A stretch of 64,000 nt of DNA from Corallococcus sp. AS-1-6 (GCF_020037015.1 NZ_JAIQDE010000017.1:120498-184497), one strand, 5' to 3'. Numbered from the stretch's first letter, positions 26,050 to 35,117 are shown. Notes: generated from the letters alone by a model not told the origin. Program-made: numbers and translations.

Positions 26050-26627
26050 GCTCCGAGTCCTCCAAAGGGCTTCAGGGCCTCCTCCACGGTTGGGAGGGCG
26101 CCCCTGACCATGCCGCGCTGCAGGGCTTGCAGCGCGGCCTGGCGCATCAGGTCTGGAGTGAGCGCGCCCCTCGCGCAGTCATCCAATGTCCTGGAGGGAG
26201 TCGTGACCCGCACGGCCCCCACCCACTGGCGCTCGGAGTCGAGCAGGTCTGCGTAGTGGAGCACGACGGGCTTTGGCACGCGCAGGCGGCGCGTCTTCCA
26301 CGCCTCCGGGAGCGTCAGGTGGATCCTCGCGGGCAGGACGTCGGAGAGGTCGTAGAGCGAGAGGGCGGTCTGGTGCGAGAAGGTTCCTACCTGCTCGGAC
26401 CAGAGCCACACCGCGACCAGATCCTCGTGCTCACCGGCAGGGAAGTGCACCAGCCGGTAGATGCCTCGCTGGAGTCGTGAGACGCGACCGATGCGCACGT
26501 AGTGGGCAAGGAGTTGTGGCGAATAGCCCGCGTGCGCGGCCTGCTGGGTCGTGAAGAGGCCCTCTTGCCCCTCGGCCACGCGGTAGAGCTGGTCCCAGTC
26601 CGGCTTGAGCGGGGGCTCGATGCTCAT
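26046..26627 (-). CDS. abiEi: AbiEi-type antitoxin / transcriptional repressor
   Basis: A 193-residue antitoxin. The N-terminal winged helix (LFTTQQAAHAGYSPQLLAHYV, then RLQRGIYRL) binds DNA and the C-terminal domain (from about 75: FSHQTALSLYDLSDVLP) counteracts the toxin in studied members. AbiEi proteins repress their own operon by binding inverted repeats in the promoter. Here a perfect palindrome abuts the ATG. No ribosome binding site is visible before the ATG; promoter spacing suggests a leaderless message. Confidence 0.93.
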   Translation of the reverse strand: MSIEPPLKPDWDQLYRVAEGQEGLFTTQQAAHAGYSPQLLAHYVRIGRVSRLQRGIYRLVHFPAGEHEDLVAVWLWSEQVGTFSHQTALSLYDLSDVLPARIHLTLPEAWKTRRLRVPKPVVLHYADLLDSERQWVGAVRVTTPSRTLDDCARGALTPDLMRQAALQALQRGMVRGALPTVEEALKPFGGLGA

Positions 26628-26661
26628 GCACGAAACTATAATTTCACTTTAGTTTCGTGCA
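26627..26661 (-). promoter_or_regulatory. abiE operator palindrome overlapping its promoter
   Basis: TGCACGAAACTA at 26627-26638 and TAGTTTCGTGCA at 26650-26661 are perfect inverted 12-base arms with an 11-base spacer. On the minus strand, TTGCAC (26662-26657) and TATAGT (26640-26635) are spaced by 16 bases and make a plausible -35/-10 pair, each lying in an arm. Transcription would begin at or next to the ATG. The tract is strikingly AT-rich for this genome. A related half-site (TTTAGTTTTGTG, 26701-26712) lies 52 bases further upstream. Confidence 0.82.
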
Positions 26662-26730
26662 ACAAGCAGATCCGTCTGTTGCGCGAAGGTTAAACCTGAT
26701 TTTAGTTTTGTGTGGTTGTGGGCGCCCGGG

Positions 26731-27288
26731 TCAGCGCGACGGCGGGTACTTCTGCAGCTTCCGCTGGAGCGACCTTCGATGGATGCCCAGCTTGCGCGCG
26801 GCTTCGGAGATGTTCCCGGCGCTGTCCGCGAGCACGCGGTGGATGTGTTCCCACTCCGCTCTCGCCAGCGATGGCGCCTGGAGGGTCTCCGGCGCGGCGA
26901 CGTTGGGGGCCTCTTCCGCCCTCGCGAACGCCGCCAGGATGTCGTCCGCGTCCGCGGGCTTCGGCAGGTAGTTCACCGCTCCCAGCCGGATGGCGTCCAC
27001 CGTCGTGGAGATGCTGCCGTAACCCGTCAGCACGATGACCCGCGTGGACGCGTCCACCGCCAGCAGGTCCCGCACCAGCTCCAGCCCGCTGTGGCCCGGC
27101 ATGCGCAGGTCCACCACCGCGTACTCCGGTGACTCGCGCCTGGCCGCGACCATCGCCTCGTCGTGGTTGCCCGCCGTCGTCACGTCCCAGCCGCGCTCGC
27201 GGAAGGCTCGCGCCAATCGCTCGCGCAGCGTGCTGTCGTCGTCCACCAGCAGCAGGCTGGGGCGTTGATCCACTGGCGCCGTGCTCAT
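26731..27288 (-). CDS. RegA/PrrA/ActR-type response regulator
   Basis: A 185-residue regulator. The receiver domain (about residues 10-125) has the acidic DDD pocket in LVDDDS, phosphoacceptor Asp in AVVDLRMPG, Thr in VLTGYGS and Lys in YLPKPADADD; the last motif is a RegA-family hallmark. The C-terminus is a Fis-type helix-turn-helix, AGNISEAARKLGIHRRSLQRKLQK. RegA proteins act on energy- and redox-related genes. The gene start overlaps the stop of the upstream kinase gene by four bases. Confidence 0.93.
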   Translation of the reverse strand: MSTAPVDQRPSLLLVDDDSTLRERLARAFRERGWDVTTAGNHDEAMVAARRESPEYAVVDLRMPGHSGLELVRDLLAVDASTRVIVLTGYGSISTTVDAIRLGAVNYLPKPADADDILAAFARAEEAPNVAAPETLQAPSLARAEWEHIHRVLADSAGNISEAARKLGIHRRSLQRKLQKYPPSR

Positions 27289-28592
27289 GCCGCCGCCTCC
27301 TTCGCTTCCGCTCCCGGCAGGCTCAGGCTCGCCGTCGTGCCCTCCCCGGCCCTCGAGCGCAGCTCCAGCGACCCTCCCAACTGCTCCGCCAGCGAGCGCG
27401 CCAGGAACAATCCCAGACCCATGCCTTCTCCCGGCGCCTTCGTCGTGAAGAACGGCTCACCCGCGCGTGTCAGCACCGCCTCCGGCATGCCCTGGCCCTC
27501 GTCGCGCACCTCCAGCCGCGCCCCCGTGCCCTCCGGCAACACCCGCAGCTCCACGCCCCGGCCCGCGGGCGTCGCCTGGAGCGCGTTCTTCACCAGCCCC
27601 CGCAGCACCCTCGCCAACGCCCTCGGCGGTCCCTGGACCGGGCGCGCCTTCAACGCCTCCGGCACGTCCACCCGCACCCGCTCGCGGCCGGACAGCTCGG
27701 ACAGCGTCTCCTCCACCAGCCGCTCCAGCGGGATGGGCTGGAAGGGCTCGCCCGTGGTCTGGCCCGCGTCCGCGGACATCTGCACCAGCACGTCCCGGCA
27801 GCGGTCCACCTGCTGGCGGATCAGCCTCAGGTCCTCCCTCACGGAGTCGGACGTCTGGGAGGCCGCGAGCGCCCGCTCCAGCTCCTTCGCCACCACCGCG
27901 ATGGTGGACAGCGGCGTGGACAGCTCATGCGCCGCTCCCGCCGCCAGCGTCGCCAGCGAGGCCACCTTCTCCTGCCTCGCGTGCCTGGCCCGGGTCTGCT
28001 CCAACTCCTGCTCACGCAGCGCCAGCGCCCGCGTCACGCGCTGGATGAAATACACGATGAAGCCCGCCGCCACCGCGAACGCCACCCACATGCCGCTCAG
28101 GTGCAGCCGCATCAGCTCCGCGTGGTCCGGCCGCTCCAGCCCCGGCAGCGTCACGTCCTGCAACACGAACAGCGACCCGAACGCCATCAGCGTGAAGCCC
28201 AGCATCGCCCACGTGCGGCGCGGCGGCAGCAGCACCGTGCCCAGCGCCACGTTCACCAGGTACAGCGCCGTGAAGGGATTGTGCGTCCCCCCGCTCAACG
28301 CCAGGAGCCCCGTCAGCACCAGCGTGTCCCAGAGCATCAGCCCGAAGATGGCCGCCTCCGCCACCGGCCTCGCCCTCGCGAGCCCCGCGCGCACCGCCGC
28401 GTTCGTCACCGCCTCGATGCCGAGCAGCGCCACCAGCGCGGGCACCGGCAACGCCAGCTTCAGCCCCCACGCCGCCACCGCCACCAGCACCGCCTGCCCC
28501 ACCAGCACGCCCCAGCGCAGCCGCAAGAGCCACACCAGGTTGATGCGGGCCCGGAGCGAGGGTTCGGAGGGAGGCGGCGGGGAGGGCGTCAT
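27285..28592 (-). CDS. RegB/PrrB-type redox sensor histidine kinase
   Basis: A 435-residue membrane kinase from ATG 28592. Six hydrophobic helices (about residues 20-185) include the GGTHNPF heptad at 101-107, which binds quinone in RegB. The H-box is GAAHELSTPLSTIA with His222, and Cys265 lies in DRCRDVL, at the position of the redox-active cysteine of RegB. The ATPase core ends with GMGLGLFLARSLAEQLGG. Both redox-sensing elements of the family are therefore present. It is four-base-coupled both to the downstream regulator and to the upstream lipoprotein gene. Confidence 0.94.
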   Translation of the reverse strand: MTPSPPPPSEPSLRARINLVWLLRLRWGVLVGQAVLVAVAAWGLKLALPVPALVALLGIEAVTNAAVRAGLARARPVAEAAIFGLMLWDTLVLTGLLALSGGTHNPFTALYLVNVALGTVLLPPRRTWAMLGFTLMAFGSLFVLQDVTLPGLERPDHAELMRLHLSGMWVAFAVAAGFIVYFIQRVTRALALREQELEQTRARHARQEKVASLATLAAGAAHELSTPLSTIAVVAKELERALAASQTSDSVREDLRLIRQQVDRCRDVLVQMSADAGQTTGEPFQPIPLERLVEETLSELSGRERVRVDVPEALKARPVQGPPRALARVLRGLVKNALQATPAGRGVELRVLPEGTGARLEVRDEGQGMPEAVLTRAGEPFFTTKAPGEGMGLGLFLARSLAEQLGGSLELRSRAGEGTTASLSLPGAEAKEAAA

Positions 28593-29326
28593 GGCGCGAC
28601 GGAGGACATCGCCACGGAGCGGGCCACCGTGTCCAGCGCCGCCGCCGCCGCCCCGGGGGACTCCAGGTCCACCGCCGCCAGCCACGTGTCCCAGGCGAGC
28701 ACGAACGTGCGCTCGGCCGCGGGCGCGTCCTCGGACAGCGTCAGCCCGTCCAGCACCACGTCCACCGTGGCGATGTTGGACGTCACCAGCCGGAAGGGCT
28801 GGGGCTCGCCGCCTCCCGCGGGCACCCGCGTCCCCTCCAGCCACAGCGTGTGCTCCACCATGTCCACGCCGCTGTCCGCGCCCGGCAGCCCCTGCGCGTC
28901 CGCGTCCGCGGGCTCGAAGGTGAGCCGCGCCCGGCAGTAGCGCCCCGGCGGCGGCCGTATCGTGCCCAGCGGCAGCACGCTCCCGTCCGGCCGCTCCAGG
29001 CCGCTGACGTGCGGCGTGCCCAGCCTCAACGGCGAACCCTCCGAGTGCGCGTGCGCGGTGCCGATGGGCGACAGCGCCTTCAGGAGCCGCCACCCCAGCG
29101 CCTGCTCGCACGGCTTCAGCTCCACGCTGCCCAGCGCCACGTAGCCGCGCGTCAGCGTGAGCACCTGGCCATCCGCTCGCGTGAAGGAGCGCTCGCCTCC
29201 CGCCGCCTGCACGCCCTGCGCGGTGGCCCGGTGCTCCAGGCCCAGCGTGACGGTCATGCCGTCCACGCGCTCACCGCACGCGCCCAGGGCCCACAGCGCC
29301 AATGCCAGACACGCGAAACGGAGCAT
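28589..29326 (-). CDS. Lipoprotein in the RegB/RegA operon
   Basis: A 245-residue lipoprotein, signal ending in LWALGAC. The rest is a beta-rich domain with a His-containing segment (GTAHAHSEGSPLRLGTPHVSG) and the pattern PPPGRYCRARLTFEPAD, reminiscent of MbnP-like or DUF4382-like periplasmic domains that can bind copper or similar ligands, though I could not confirm either. Its stop overlaps the kinase start by four bases and its start overlaps the stop of the upstream barrel gene, so the four genes form one coupled unit. It may report envelope redox or metal state to the kinase. Confidence 0.75.
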   Translation of the reverse strand: MLRFACLALALWALGACGERVDGMTVTLGLEHRATAQGVQAAGGERSFTRADGQVLTLTRGYVALGSVELKPCEQALGWRLLKALSPIGTAHAHSEGSPLRLGTPHVSGLERPDGSVLPLGTIRPPPGRYCRARLTFEPADADAQGLPGADSGVDMVEHTLWLEGTRVPAGGGEPQPFRLVTSNIATVDVVLDGLTLSEDAPAAERTFVLAWDTWLAAVDLESPGAAAAALDTVARSVAMSSVAP

Positions 29327-30216
29327 CACAGGTCGTACGCGAGCGAGAGCACCGCGATGGGCGTGGACGACACCCGGCGCAGTTGGTTGACGACAGGGAT
29401 GCGCACCCCGGCCTGCACCACCACATCCATGCCCGGGCTGAAGAGGACGTCCGGCGACGCGTACGCGATGAAGCCCCCGCCCGCCTCTTCCGGCGTGCCG
29501 TTCGTGTCCGGCGCCTTCTCCGCGCGGGTGTCCACGCCCAGCCGCACCGCCCAGCGGGGGGAGGGCTGGTATTGCGCCGCCACCTGCGTGCGCACCGACG
29601 CGCCCAGCCGGAAGTCGTCGCGCCCCCGCGAGGGCAGGAAGCCCAGGGCGCTCGCGAGGAACGACCAGTTGCCCCGGAAGCCCTGCCACGCCAGCCCCGC
29701 CATCGGGTCCACGGAGCCGCTGCCGGGCTGCGCGTCGATGCCCAGGCTGGTGCCGTCCCTCGCGTGCAGCCGCGGGCCGGTGGGCAGCTTCACCCCGCCC
29801 ACCACGCTGACCAACTGGTCCGGGGAGAACGCCTTGTCCCTCCACACGAACGCCTTCGCCGTCACGTCGACGTCGCCCAGCCCCCAGCCGCGCTCCAGCC
29901 CCAGGCTCACGTCCTGGACCTCGCGGGCCTGGAGCGGCAGGTTCACCGCCAGCACCAGCCAGGGCCTGGGCGCGTACGCGACCGCCACGTCCATGCGCAG
30001 CTCGCGCAGCCGCTGCGCGTCCACGCCCGTCACCCCTTCCGTGTGCCCCCACGCGCGCAGCATCGTGGACAGCCGCAGGCGCCCCTCGAAGGGCTGCTCG
30101 CCTCCCATGGACGTCAGGGTGGGGTCGCCGCACGCGCAGCTCGCGCAGGCCCGGGCCGGGGCGGTGGGCACGAGGAGCAGCGCGGCGCTCAGGAGGGCCA
30201 GGGTGGGGGTTCTCAA
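29326..30216 (-). CDS. Barrel-like outer-membrane protein with N-terminal CASCAC motif
   Basis: A 296-residue exported protein. The signal peptide ends at ARA and is followed at once by CASCACGDPTL, a tight cysteine cluster that looks like a metal or disulfide site. The rest alternates short amphipathic strands (LRLSTMLRAWG, MDVAVAYAPRPWLVLAVNLPL, DVDVTAKAFV, VVQAGVRIPV) and ends in an aromatic/hydrophobic strand (AVLSLAYDL), consistent with a small transporter-like beta-barrel. It is the first gene of the coupled unit with the lipoprotein and RegB/RegA pair. Confidence 0.72.
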   Translation of the reverse strand: MRTPTLALLSAALLLVPTAPARACASCACGDPTLTSMGGEQPFEGRLRLSTMLRAWGHTEGVTGVDAQRLRELRMDVAVAYAPRPWLVLAVNLPLQAREVQDVSLGLERGWGLGDVDVTAKAFVWRDKAFSPDQLVSVVGGVKLPTGPRLHARDGTSLGIDAQPGSGSVDPMAGLAWQGFRGNWSFLASALGFLPSRGRDDFRLGASVRTQVAAQYQPSPRWAVRLGVDTRAEKAPDTNGTPEEAGGGFIAYASPDVLFSPGMDVVVQAGVRIPVVNQLRRVSSTPIAVLSLAYDL

Positions 30217-30424
30217 GGCGTGGCCACCCTAGCGTCCCCCCGTCCTGGGGCACTGTGGCGTGTTGTCGCAGCCCTCCAGTGCGAACGGACCGGCGGTCCC
30301 CCCGGCCGGGGAGCGGGCGTCCGGGCGGGGGCCGGCTGTCCGGCCGCCCATCCGTGCCTATCTGGAGAATGACACCGACCCGTCCGCGTTGAGGGAGGAC
30401 ACGCCGGAGGCATGGAGGTCATTC

Positions 30425-30862
30425 ATGGGGCTGCTCGCACCGCTGGGACGGCTGTTGTTCTCGGTCATCTTCATCACCAGCGGGCTCAATCACTTCATCC
30501 AGCTCCAGGCCCTCACGGCCTACGCGCAGGCGTCCGGCGTGCCCGACGCGCGCACGGCGGTGCTGGTGTCCGGCGGGGTGCTGGTGGTGGGGGGCCTGTG
30601 CGTCCTGCTGGGCGCCTTCGCCCGCCTGGGCGCGGCCATGCTCGCGGTGTTCCTGGTGGCGTCCGCCTTCATGGTCCACCACTTCTGGAAGATGGATGAC
30701 CCGGTGCAGGCGCAGAACAACCTCATCCACTTCATGAAGAACCTCTCCATGGCGGGAGGCGCCCTGCTCATCGTCTACTTCGGGCCCGGCCCCTTCAGCC
30801 TGTCGCGCAAGAAGCGCGAGAACGCCCTGGGCGGCATGAAGCTGGGCACGCCCCTGCGCTGA
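30425..30862 (+). CDS. DoxX-family membrane protein
   Basis: A 145-residue protein with four hydrophobic helices and the DoxX hallmark at the start: LGRLLFSVIFITSGLNHF. ATG 30425 follows GGAGG with a six-base spacer, so the upstream Pro-rich extension of the open frame is not used. DoxX relatives are involved in redox or thiol homeostasis, often near catalases or sulfur oxidation genes. It diverges from the barrel/RegBA unit across a 208-bp region and converges on a metallophosphoesterase. Confidence 0.9.
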   Translation: MGLLAPLGRLLFSVIFITSGLNHFIQLQALTAYAQASGVPDARTAVLVSGGVLVVGGLCVLLGAFARLGAAMLAVFLVASAFMVHHFWKMDDPVQAQNNLIHFMKNLSMAGGALLIVYFGPGPFSLSRKKRENALGGMKLGTPLR

Positions 30863-30889
30863 AGCGAGCGCGGGGCGCGGGCGGGTTGC

Positions 30890-31798
30890 TCAGAGCGCCC
30901 CGACGTAGGCGGCCTGCTGCGTGCGCAGGGTGAAGAAGGCGACCTCCGGCGTGCTGCCCCGGCGCAGGTACGGCCCGCCGAAGCCGAAGCCCAGCCCCTG
31001 GTTCACGTACAGGTGGTTGCCGTTCACCCGGTAGTGGCCGCGGATGTACGGCTGGCCCGCGCGGCGGAAGAGGGCCTCCGTGAGGCCCCGGACGATGAAC
31101 TGCCCGCCGTGGGTGTGCCCGGAGAACTGCACCAGCCCCGCGTGCGCGGGCAGCTTCTCCGCGGTGGGCGGCGTGTGGGCCAGCACCAGCCGCGTGCCGG
31201 ACGTGGGCGCGCCCCGGAAGGTGGCCTCCACGTCCTCCATGCCGGTGAGCCCGTCGTCGATGCCCAGCACCGTCACCGGCGCGCCCTTCACGTGCACCAC
31301 GCGGTGCTCGTTCTGGAGCACCGTGTAGCCCAGGTCCTCGAAGCCCGCGCGCAGGTAGGGCGCGTCCACCCAGTGGTCGTGGTTGCCCAGCACGACGAAG
31401 ACGGGGCCGTTGAGCCCCTGGAGCAACTGGCGCACGCGCGGCAGCGGCTTGGGGCTGTGCGTGACGTAGTCGCCCGTGAGGAACACCAGGTCCGGCGCGG
31501 CCTCGTTCACCGCGGCCACCGCGCGGCGGATGCGCACGTCGCTGGTCGCCTGGCCCACGTGCACGTCCGAGAGCTGCGCGATCCGCAGCCCGTCATGCTC
31601 CGGGTGGATGGCGTCCAACTGGAGCAGGTGCTCGGTGAGGACGAAGTGGTCCCGCCAGCGCAGCCGCCGGTCCGGCCGGAAGGGGTCGGGGCCTCGCGCC
31701 TGGAGCTCGTTGCGACCGTGGGGTTCCACCGCTTCGGAGATGGCGAGGGTGGAGGCGGCACCAGCGGCGTGACGGCGGCGGGCGAGTCTCAGGCGCAT
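30890..31798 (-). CDS. Metallophosphoesterase (YaeI/YkuE-like)
   Basis: A 302-residue calcineurin-like phosphoesterase. Metal motifs are QLSDVHVG, TGDYV, GNHDHW, AHTPP and SGHTHGGQ. Unlike its paralogue at 13344-14597 it has no multi-helix membrane domain; the N-terminus is Arg-rich (MRLRLARRRHAAGAAST) and could be a twin-arginine-like or amphipathic signal. ATG 31798 is the chosen start. The C-terminus (GHYRVNGNHLYVNQGLGF) is typical of the family. Confidence 0.92.
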   Translation of the reverse strand: MRLRLARRRHAAGAASTLAISEAVEPHGRNELQARGPDPFRPDRRLRWRDHFVLTEHLLQLDAIHPEHDGLRIAQLSDVHVGQATSDVRIRRAVAAVNEAAPDLVFLTGDYVTHSPKPLPRVRQLLQGLNGPVFVVLGNHDHWVDAPYLRAGFEDLGYTVLQNEHRVVHVKGAPVTVLGIDDGLTGMEDVEATFRGAPTSGTRLVLAHTPPTAEKLPAHAGLVQFSGHTHGGQFIVRGLTEALFRRAGQPYIRGHYRVNGNHLYVNQGLGFGFGGPYLRRGSTPEVAFFTLRTQQAAYVGAL

Positions 31799-32021
31799 GC
31801 GTTCGGATTCCTCCGGCGGGGCGAGGGCGATTGTAGTGAGCGGTCCGGAGGGCCGTGAAGCCCGGGGGCCCGGCCCGCCTGCCCCCTTGCACGAAGGCGC
31901 GGGGGCGGAAGCAGAACCGGGCCTCGTTCCAGAACATTTCCCGCGCCTTCCGGGCAGCCTGGCCCTCCGTGACGCCGGGTGCGACATGCGCATCGCACCG
32001 GCGTCAGGGTGGGAGTCCTGC

Positions 32022-33593
32022 TCAGTAGCCGCGCAGGACGGTCAGGCCCTCCGACGTCAGCACCAGCAGCATGCCGGAGGCGGTGGAGCCGTCGTACACG
32101 AGCTGGAGCACCTTGTTGCCGCGCACGTTCGCCACCTTCTCCACCGTCTTGCCCGGGGTCAGCCGGTAGAGGCCGCCCGCGTTGGTGCCGATGAAGAGCG
32201 AGCCGTCATTGGTGGAGGCGAGCGCGTTGATGTTGCTGAGCGCCGGCACGTCCGCGCCGATGCGCGTCCCCTTCTGGAAGGGGTTGTTGGCGGAGAGGAT
32301 GGTCATCTCCCACAGCCCCAGGTCCTTGCTGCCCAGGTAGTACTTCTTGTCCGTGGTCTGCTGGAAGCCGCGCCAGGAGTCGAAGTCCGCCTGCGAGTTG
32401 ACCTCCGGGAGGTAGGAGGACTTCACCTTCTGCAGGTTGATGCCCGGCGTGGTGGTGTCGTCCCAGTTCTCCATCTTCGTGTCGGGCGTGACGGTGCCGA
32501 AGTTCCACTCGTTCGCGATGAGCACGTCCCCGTCCGGCGAGATGCCCAGGCCGTAGGTGTAGCCGGCGTACTGCGAGCCCTTCGCGTCGAACCACACCGG
32601 GTGACGGTGGGCGTTGTAGGTGAGGCCGCGGATGCGGGTGACGCCGTGGTTGGAGCCGAAGAAGACGTCGCCCTTGTTGGGGCCGCGCAGCACGGACGTG
32701 CAACTGTACATGGCGCGGTCTTCGTCGAAGTGGTGGTCGTTGCTGTTGCGGATGCCCAGGCTGACGCCGTCCACCACGCTGGGGCCGGTCTGGATGAAGG
32801 GGTTGCCGTTCGCGTCCTTGTTGGCGCGGCGGGACTGGTTGATGTGGCCCTCCAGGACGACCTGGCCGCTGGCGTCCAGCTTCACCGCGTCCACGTCTCC
32901 CTGCTTGTAGAACTGGAGCCGGCGCGTGCTGAAGGGGAAGCAGGTGGTCTCGTTCACCGGGACCTCGCACGGCTTCGCGGTGACGATGAAGTTGGTGTGG
33001 ATGTCCGGCCACTCCGGATCCACGCCCAGGTCATCGGCGTAGTAGCCCACGTAGGCGCGGCCCGCCTCGCCGCCGCAGATGACGCTGGAGGGCTGACCCG
33101 CGGCCGCCTGGCCCACGGGGCCCGGCACCCAGACCAGCTTCTGCGTGTCCGCGCGCACCACGCCGATGCGGTCGCCGTCCAGCACCCAGACGTTCCTGCC
33201 CAGGTCGATGCCGACCGACTTCACCCTGCCGATGCCGTAGCGGTCCGAGTAGTTCGTCACCGGATCCGCCGGCCAGGGGTCCACCGTGCCCGCGTCCGTG
33301 CCCGCGTCGGTGCCGGCATCCGTGCCGCCCCCGGTGCCCGCGTCCGTCTCTCCGCCGGTGCCCGCGTCGGTGCCGGCGTCCGTCTCACCGCCCGTGCCGG
33401 CGTCCGTGCCCGCGTCCACTTCCGTCCCGGCGTCGGTGTCACCGCCCGTCCCCGCATCCACCCCCGGCCTTGGATTGATGGTGTCCGTGTCATCGATGGG
33501 GGCCGTGGGCGAGTCCGACCCGCCGCAACCCCACGCCGACAGCATCACCGCACCCGCACACACGCCCAGCCCCAGCAGTCGTCGATTCACCAT
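32022..33593 (-). CDS. DAGT-repeat lipoprotein with propeller-like domain
   Basis: A 523-residue lipoprotein from ATG 33593, lipobox LSAWGC. A low-complexity linker rich in TDAGT/ETDAGT units spans about residues 45-110. The remaining 410 residues have repeated blade-like strands (IGRVKSVGIDLGRNVWVLDG, TYGLGISPDGDVLIAN, INALASTNDGSLFIGTNAGGLY), suggesting a beta-propeller of the Vgb/two-component-sensor-propeller kind. It is probably surface-exposed with the linker as a spacer. Binding partner unknown. Confidence 0.82.
   Translation of the reverse strand: MVNRRLLGLGVCAGAVMLSAWGCGGSDSPTAPIDDTDTINPRPGVDAGTGGDTDAGTEVDAGTDAGTGGETDAGTDAGTGGETDAGTGGGTDAGTDAGTDAGTVDPWPADPVTNYSDRYGIGRVKSVGIDLGRNVWVLDGDRIGVVRADTQKLVWVPGPVGQAAAGQPSSVICGGEAGRAYVGYYADDLGVDPEWPDIHTNFIVTAKPCEVPVNETTCFPFSTRRLQFYKQGDVDAVKLDASGQVVLEGHINQSRRANKDANGNPFIQTGPSVVDGVSLGIRNSNDHHFDEDRAMYSCTSVLRGPNKGDVFFGSNHGVTRIRGLTYNAHRHPVWFDAKGSQYAGYTYGLGISPDGDVLIANEWNFGTVTPDTKMENWDDTTTPGINLQKVKSSYLPEVNSQADFDSWRGFQQTTDKKYYLGSKDLGLWEMTILSANNPFQKGTRIGADVPALSNINALASTNDGSLFIGTNAGGLYRLTPGKTVEKVANVRGNKVLQLVYDGSTASGMLLVLTSEGLTVLRGY
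33286..33470 (-). repeat. Low-complexity DAGT-coding repeats
   Basis: Imperfect direct repeats, on the plus strand of the form GTGCCCGCGTC and GTGCCGGCGTCCGT, encode the Asp-Ala-Gly-Thr spacer of the lipoprotein. Such tracts vary in length between strains by slippage. Confidence 0.8.
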
Positions 33594-33740
33594 GGTCTCC
33601 CTACGCGTACGCGCCACCTAAGCAAGCGGCGTACCCGCCCCGGGGAGCAGGCTTCCCGTGCGGCATTGCGTGGAGAGAGGGCAAATTTCTTCCCAGTCAG
33701 GGCAGGGGCCGCCCCTGGGAGGGCAGTGAGGTGATGGCTG

Positions 33741-35117
33741 TCAACTCGTGGCCGGTCCCGCCTCGGGCAGCTCCATCACCACCTCGGCGCCGGGGCCCTG
33801 GGGCTCCGCCACGAAGGCGTGGCCGCCGTGACGCCGGGCCACCTCCTGCACCACCGCGAGCCCCAGGCCCGCGCCCCGGCCGGAGGGCTCCGCGCGGTAG
33901 AACGGGGTGAACACCTTCTCCCGGTGCTCCGGAGGAATGCCGGGCCCCCGGTCCCGCACGGCCAGCCGCCACAGGCCGTCATGCCGCTCCGCGCGCAGGG
34001 TGATCTCCGTGCCGCGCGGGGCGAAGCGCAGCGCGTTGGCCAGCAGGTTGTCCACCGCCTGCCGCACGGAGCTGGCGTGGACGGGGCACGGCGCTGGCTC
34101 CGGCGCCTCCACCGTCACCCAGACGCCCTGCTCCTCCGCCTGGGCTCGCGCCGCCGCCGACGCATCCTCCAGCAGCACGCGCAGGTCCTCGGGTTTCACC
34201 TCCCACGTGCCACGGCCGAAGGAGGCGAGGTCCAGCAGGTTGCCCGCCAGGAGGGACAGGCGCTCCACCTCGCGGCGGGTCTCCTCCAGCGACTCGCGCA
34301 GCTCGGCGCCATCGCGCTCCTTCCACAGCGCCAGGTCCAGTTGGGTGCGCATGAGCGCCAGCGGTGTGCGCAGCTCGTGCGCGGCGCGGGCGATGAGCTG
34401 CTCCTGGGCCTCGCGCGCGGACGACAGGCGCTTGGCGGCCTCGCGCAGCGCGGCCTCCACCTCCGCCACCTCGTCCCGGGCCGTCCCTGCCGCGGGGGCT
34501 CCGGACCACAGGCCCTCGCGCAGGTGGGTGATGAGGCCGCGCAGCTCCGCGAGCCTGCGCTCCAGCCACCGCGCCTGCCAGGTCTGCAGGCCGAAGAACA
34601 CGAGCCCCAGCAGGCCGGCCAGCCCCAGGGTGATGCCATGGAAGGCGCGCACCGCCGTCTCCTCCCACGCCAGCGACGCGGACAGCCGCAGCACGTACGG
34701 CATGCCCCGGGGAGACACCACGCGCACCGTCACGCGGCGCAGCAGCGCGCCGCCCTCGCGCACCGTCTCCAGCCGGGGCGCGTCCGTGTCGGGGAGCCGC
34801 TGGAGCGGCGCTCCGGACGTGTCGGCCGTGGGCGGGAAGGACAGCACGCGCCGCCCGTCCGGCCCGTACACCTCCGCCACCGGCGCGAAGGACCGCACCA
34901 GGTCGGAGAGCGGCGAGTCCTCCATGTGCAGGTGGGGCTCCCCGCCGGGGCCGTCGAAGAGGCTCACCGCCTCCGTGGCGGCCTGCGACAGCAGCGCGTC
35001 GTCCACCACGCGCTCCAGGTAGGCCTCGAAGAGCTGGCCCGCCAGCAGCAACGCCAGCACCACGCCCAGCACCGGCACGAGCGCGCCCAGCAGCCACAGC
35101 CGCACGGCCAGCCTCAC
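33741..35117 (-). CDS. Sensor histidine kinase of the metal-efflux operon
   Basis: A 458-residue membrane kinase. One helix at about residues 8-28, a periplasmic sensor domain of about 130 residues containing HLHMEDSP (a possible metal-binding cluster), a second helix near 160-180, a HAMP-like linker, the H-box ARAAHELRTPLALMRTQ, N-box NLLANALRFAP and G-box GAGLGLAVVQEVARRHGG. It is the last gene of the operon and overlaps the response regulator stop by four bases. It likely responds to the metal exported by the pump. Confidence 0.93.
   Translation of the reverse strand: MRLAVRLWLLGALVPVLGVVLALLLAGQLFEAYLERVVDDALLSQAATEAVSLFDGPGGEPHLHMEDSPLSDLVRSFAPVAEVYGPDGRRVLSFPPTADTSGAPLQRLPDTDAPRLETVREGGALLRRVTVRVVSPRGMPYVLRLSASLAWEETAVRAFHGITLGLAGLLGLVFFGLQTWQARWLERRLAELRGLITHLREGLWSGAPAAGTARDEVAEVEAALREAAKRLSSAREAQEQLIARAAHELRTPLALMRTQLDLALWKERDGAELRESLEETRREVERLSLLAGNLLDLASFGRGTWEVKPEDLRVLLEDASAAARAQAEEQGVWVTVEAPEPAPCPVHASSVRQAVDNLLANALRFAPRGTEITLRAERHDGLWRLAVRDRGPGIPPEHREKVFTPFYRAEPSGRGAGLGLAVVQEVARRHGGHAFVAEPQGPGAEVVMELPEAGPATS

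Noticed and set aside
33286..33470. A possible CRISPR or regulatory repeat tract
   Set aside because: In-frame low-complexity DAGT coding sequence in a lipoprotein linker, without spacers.
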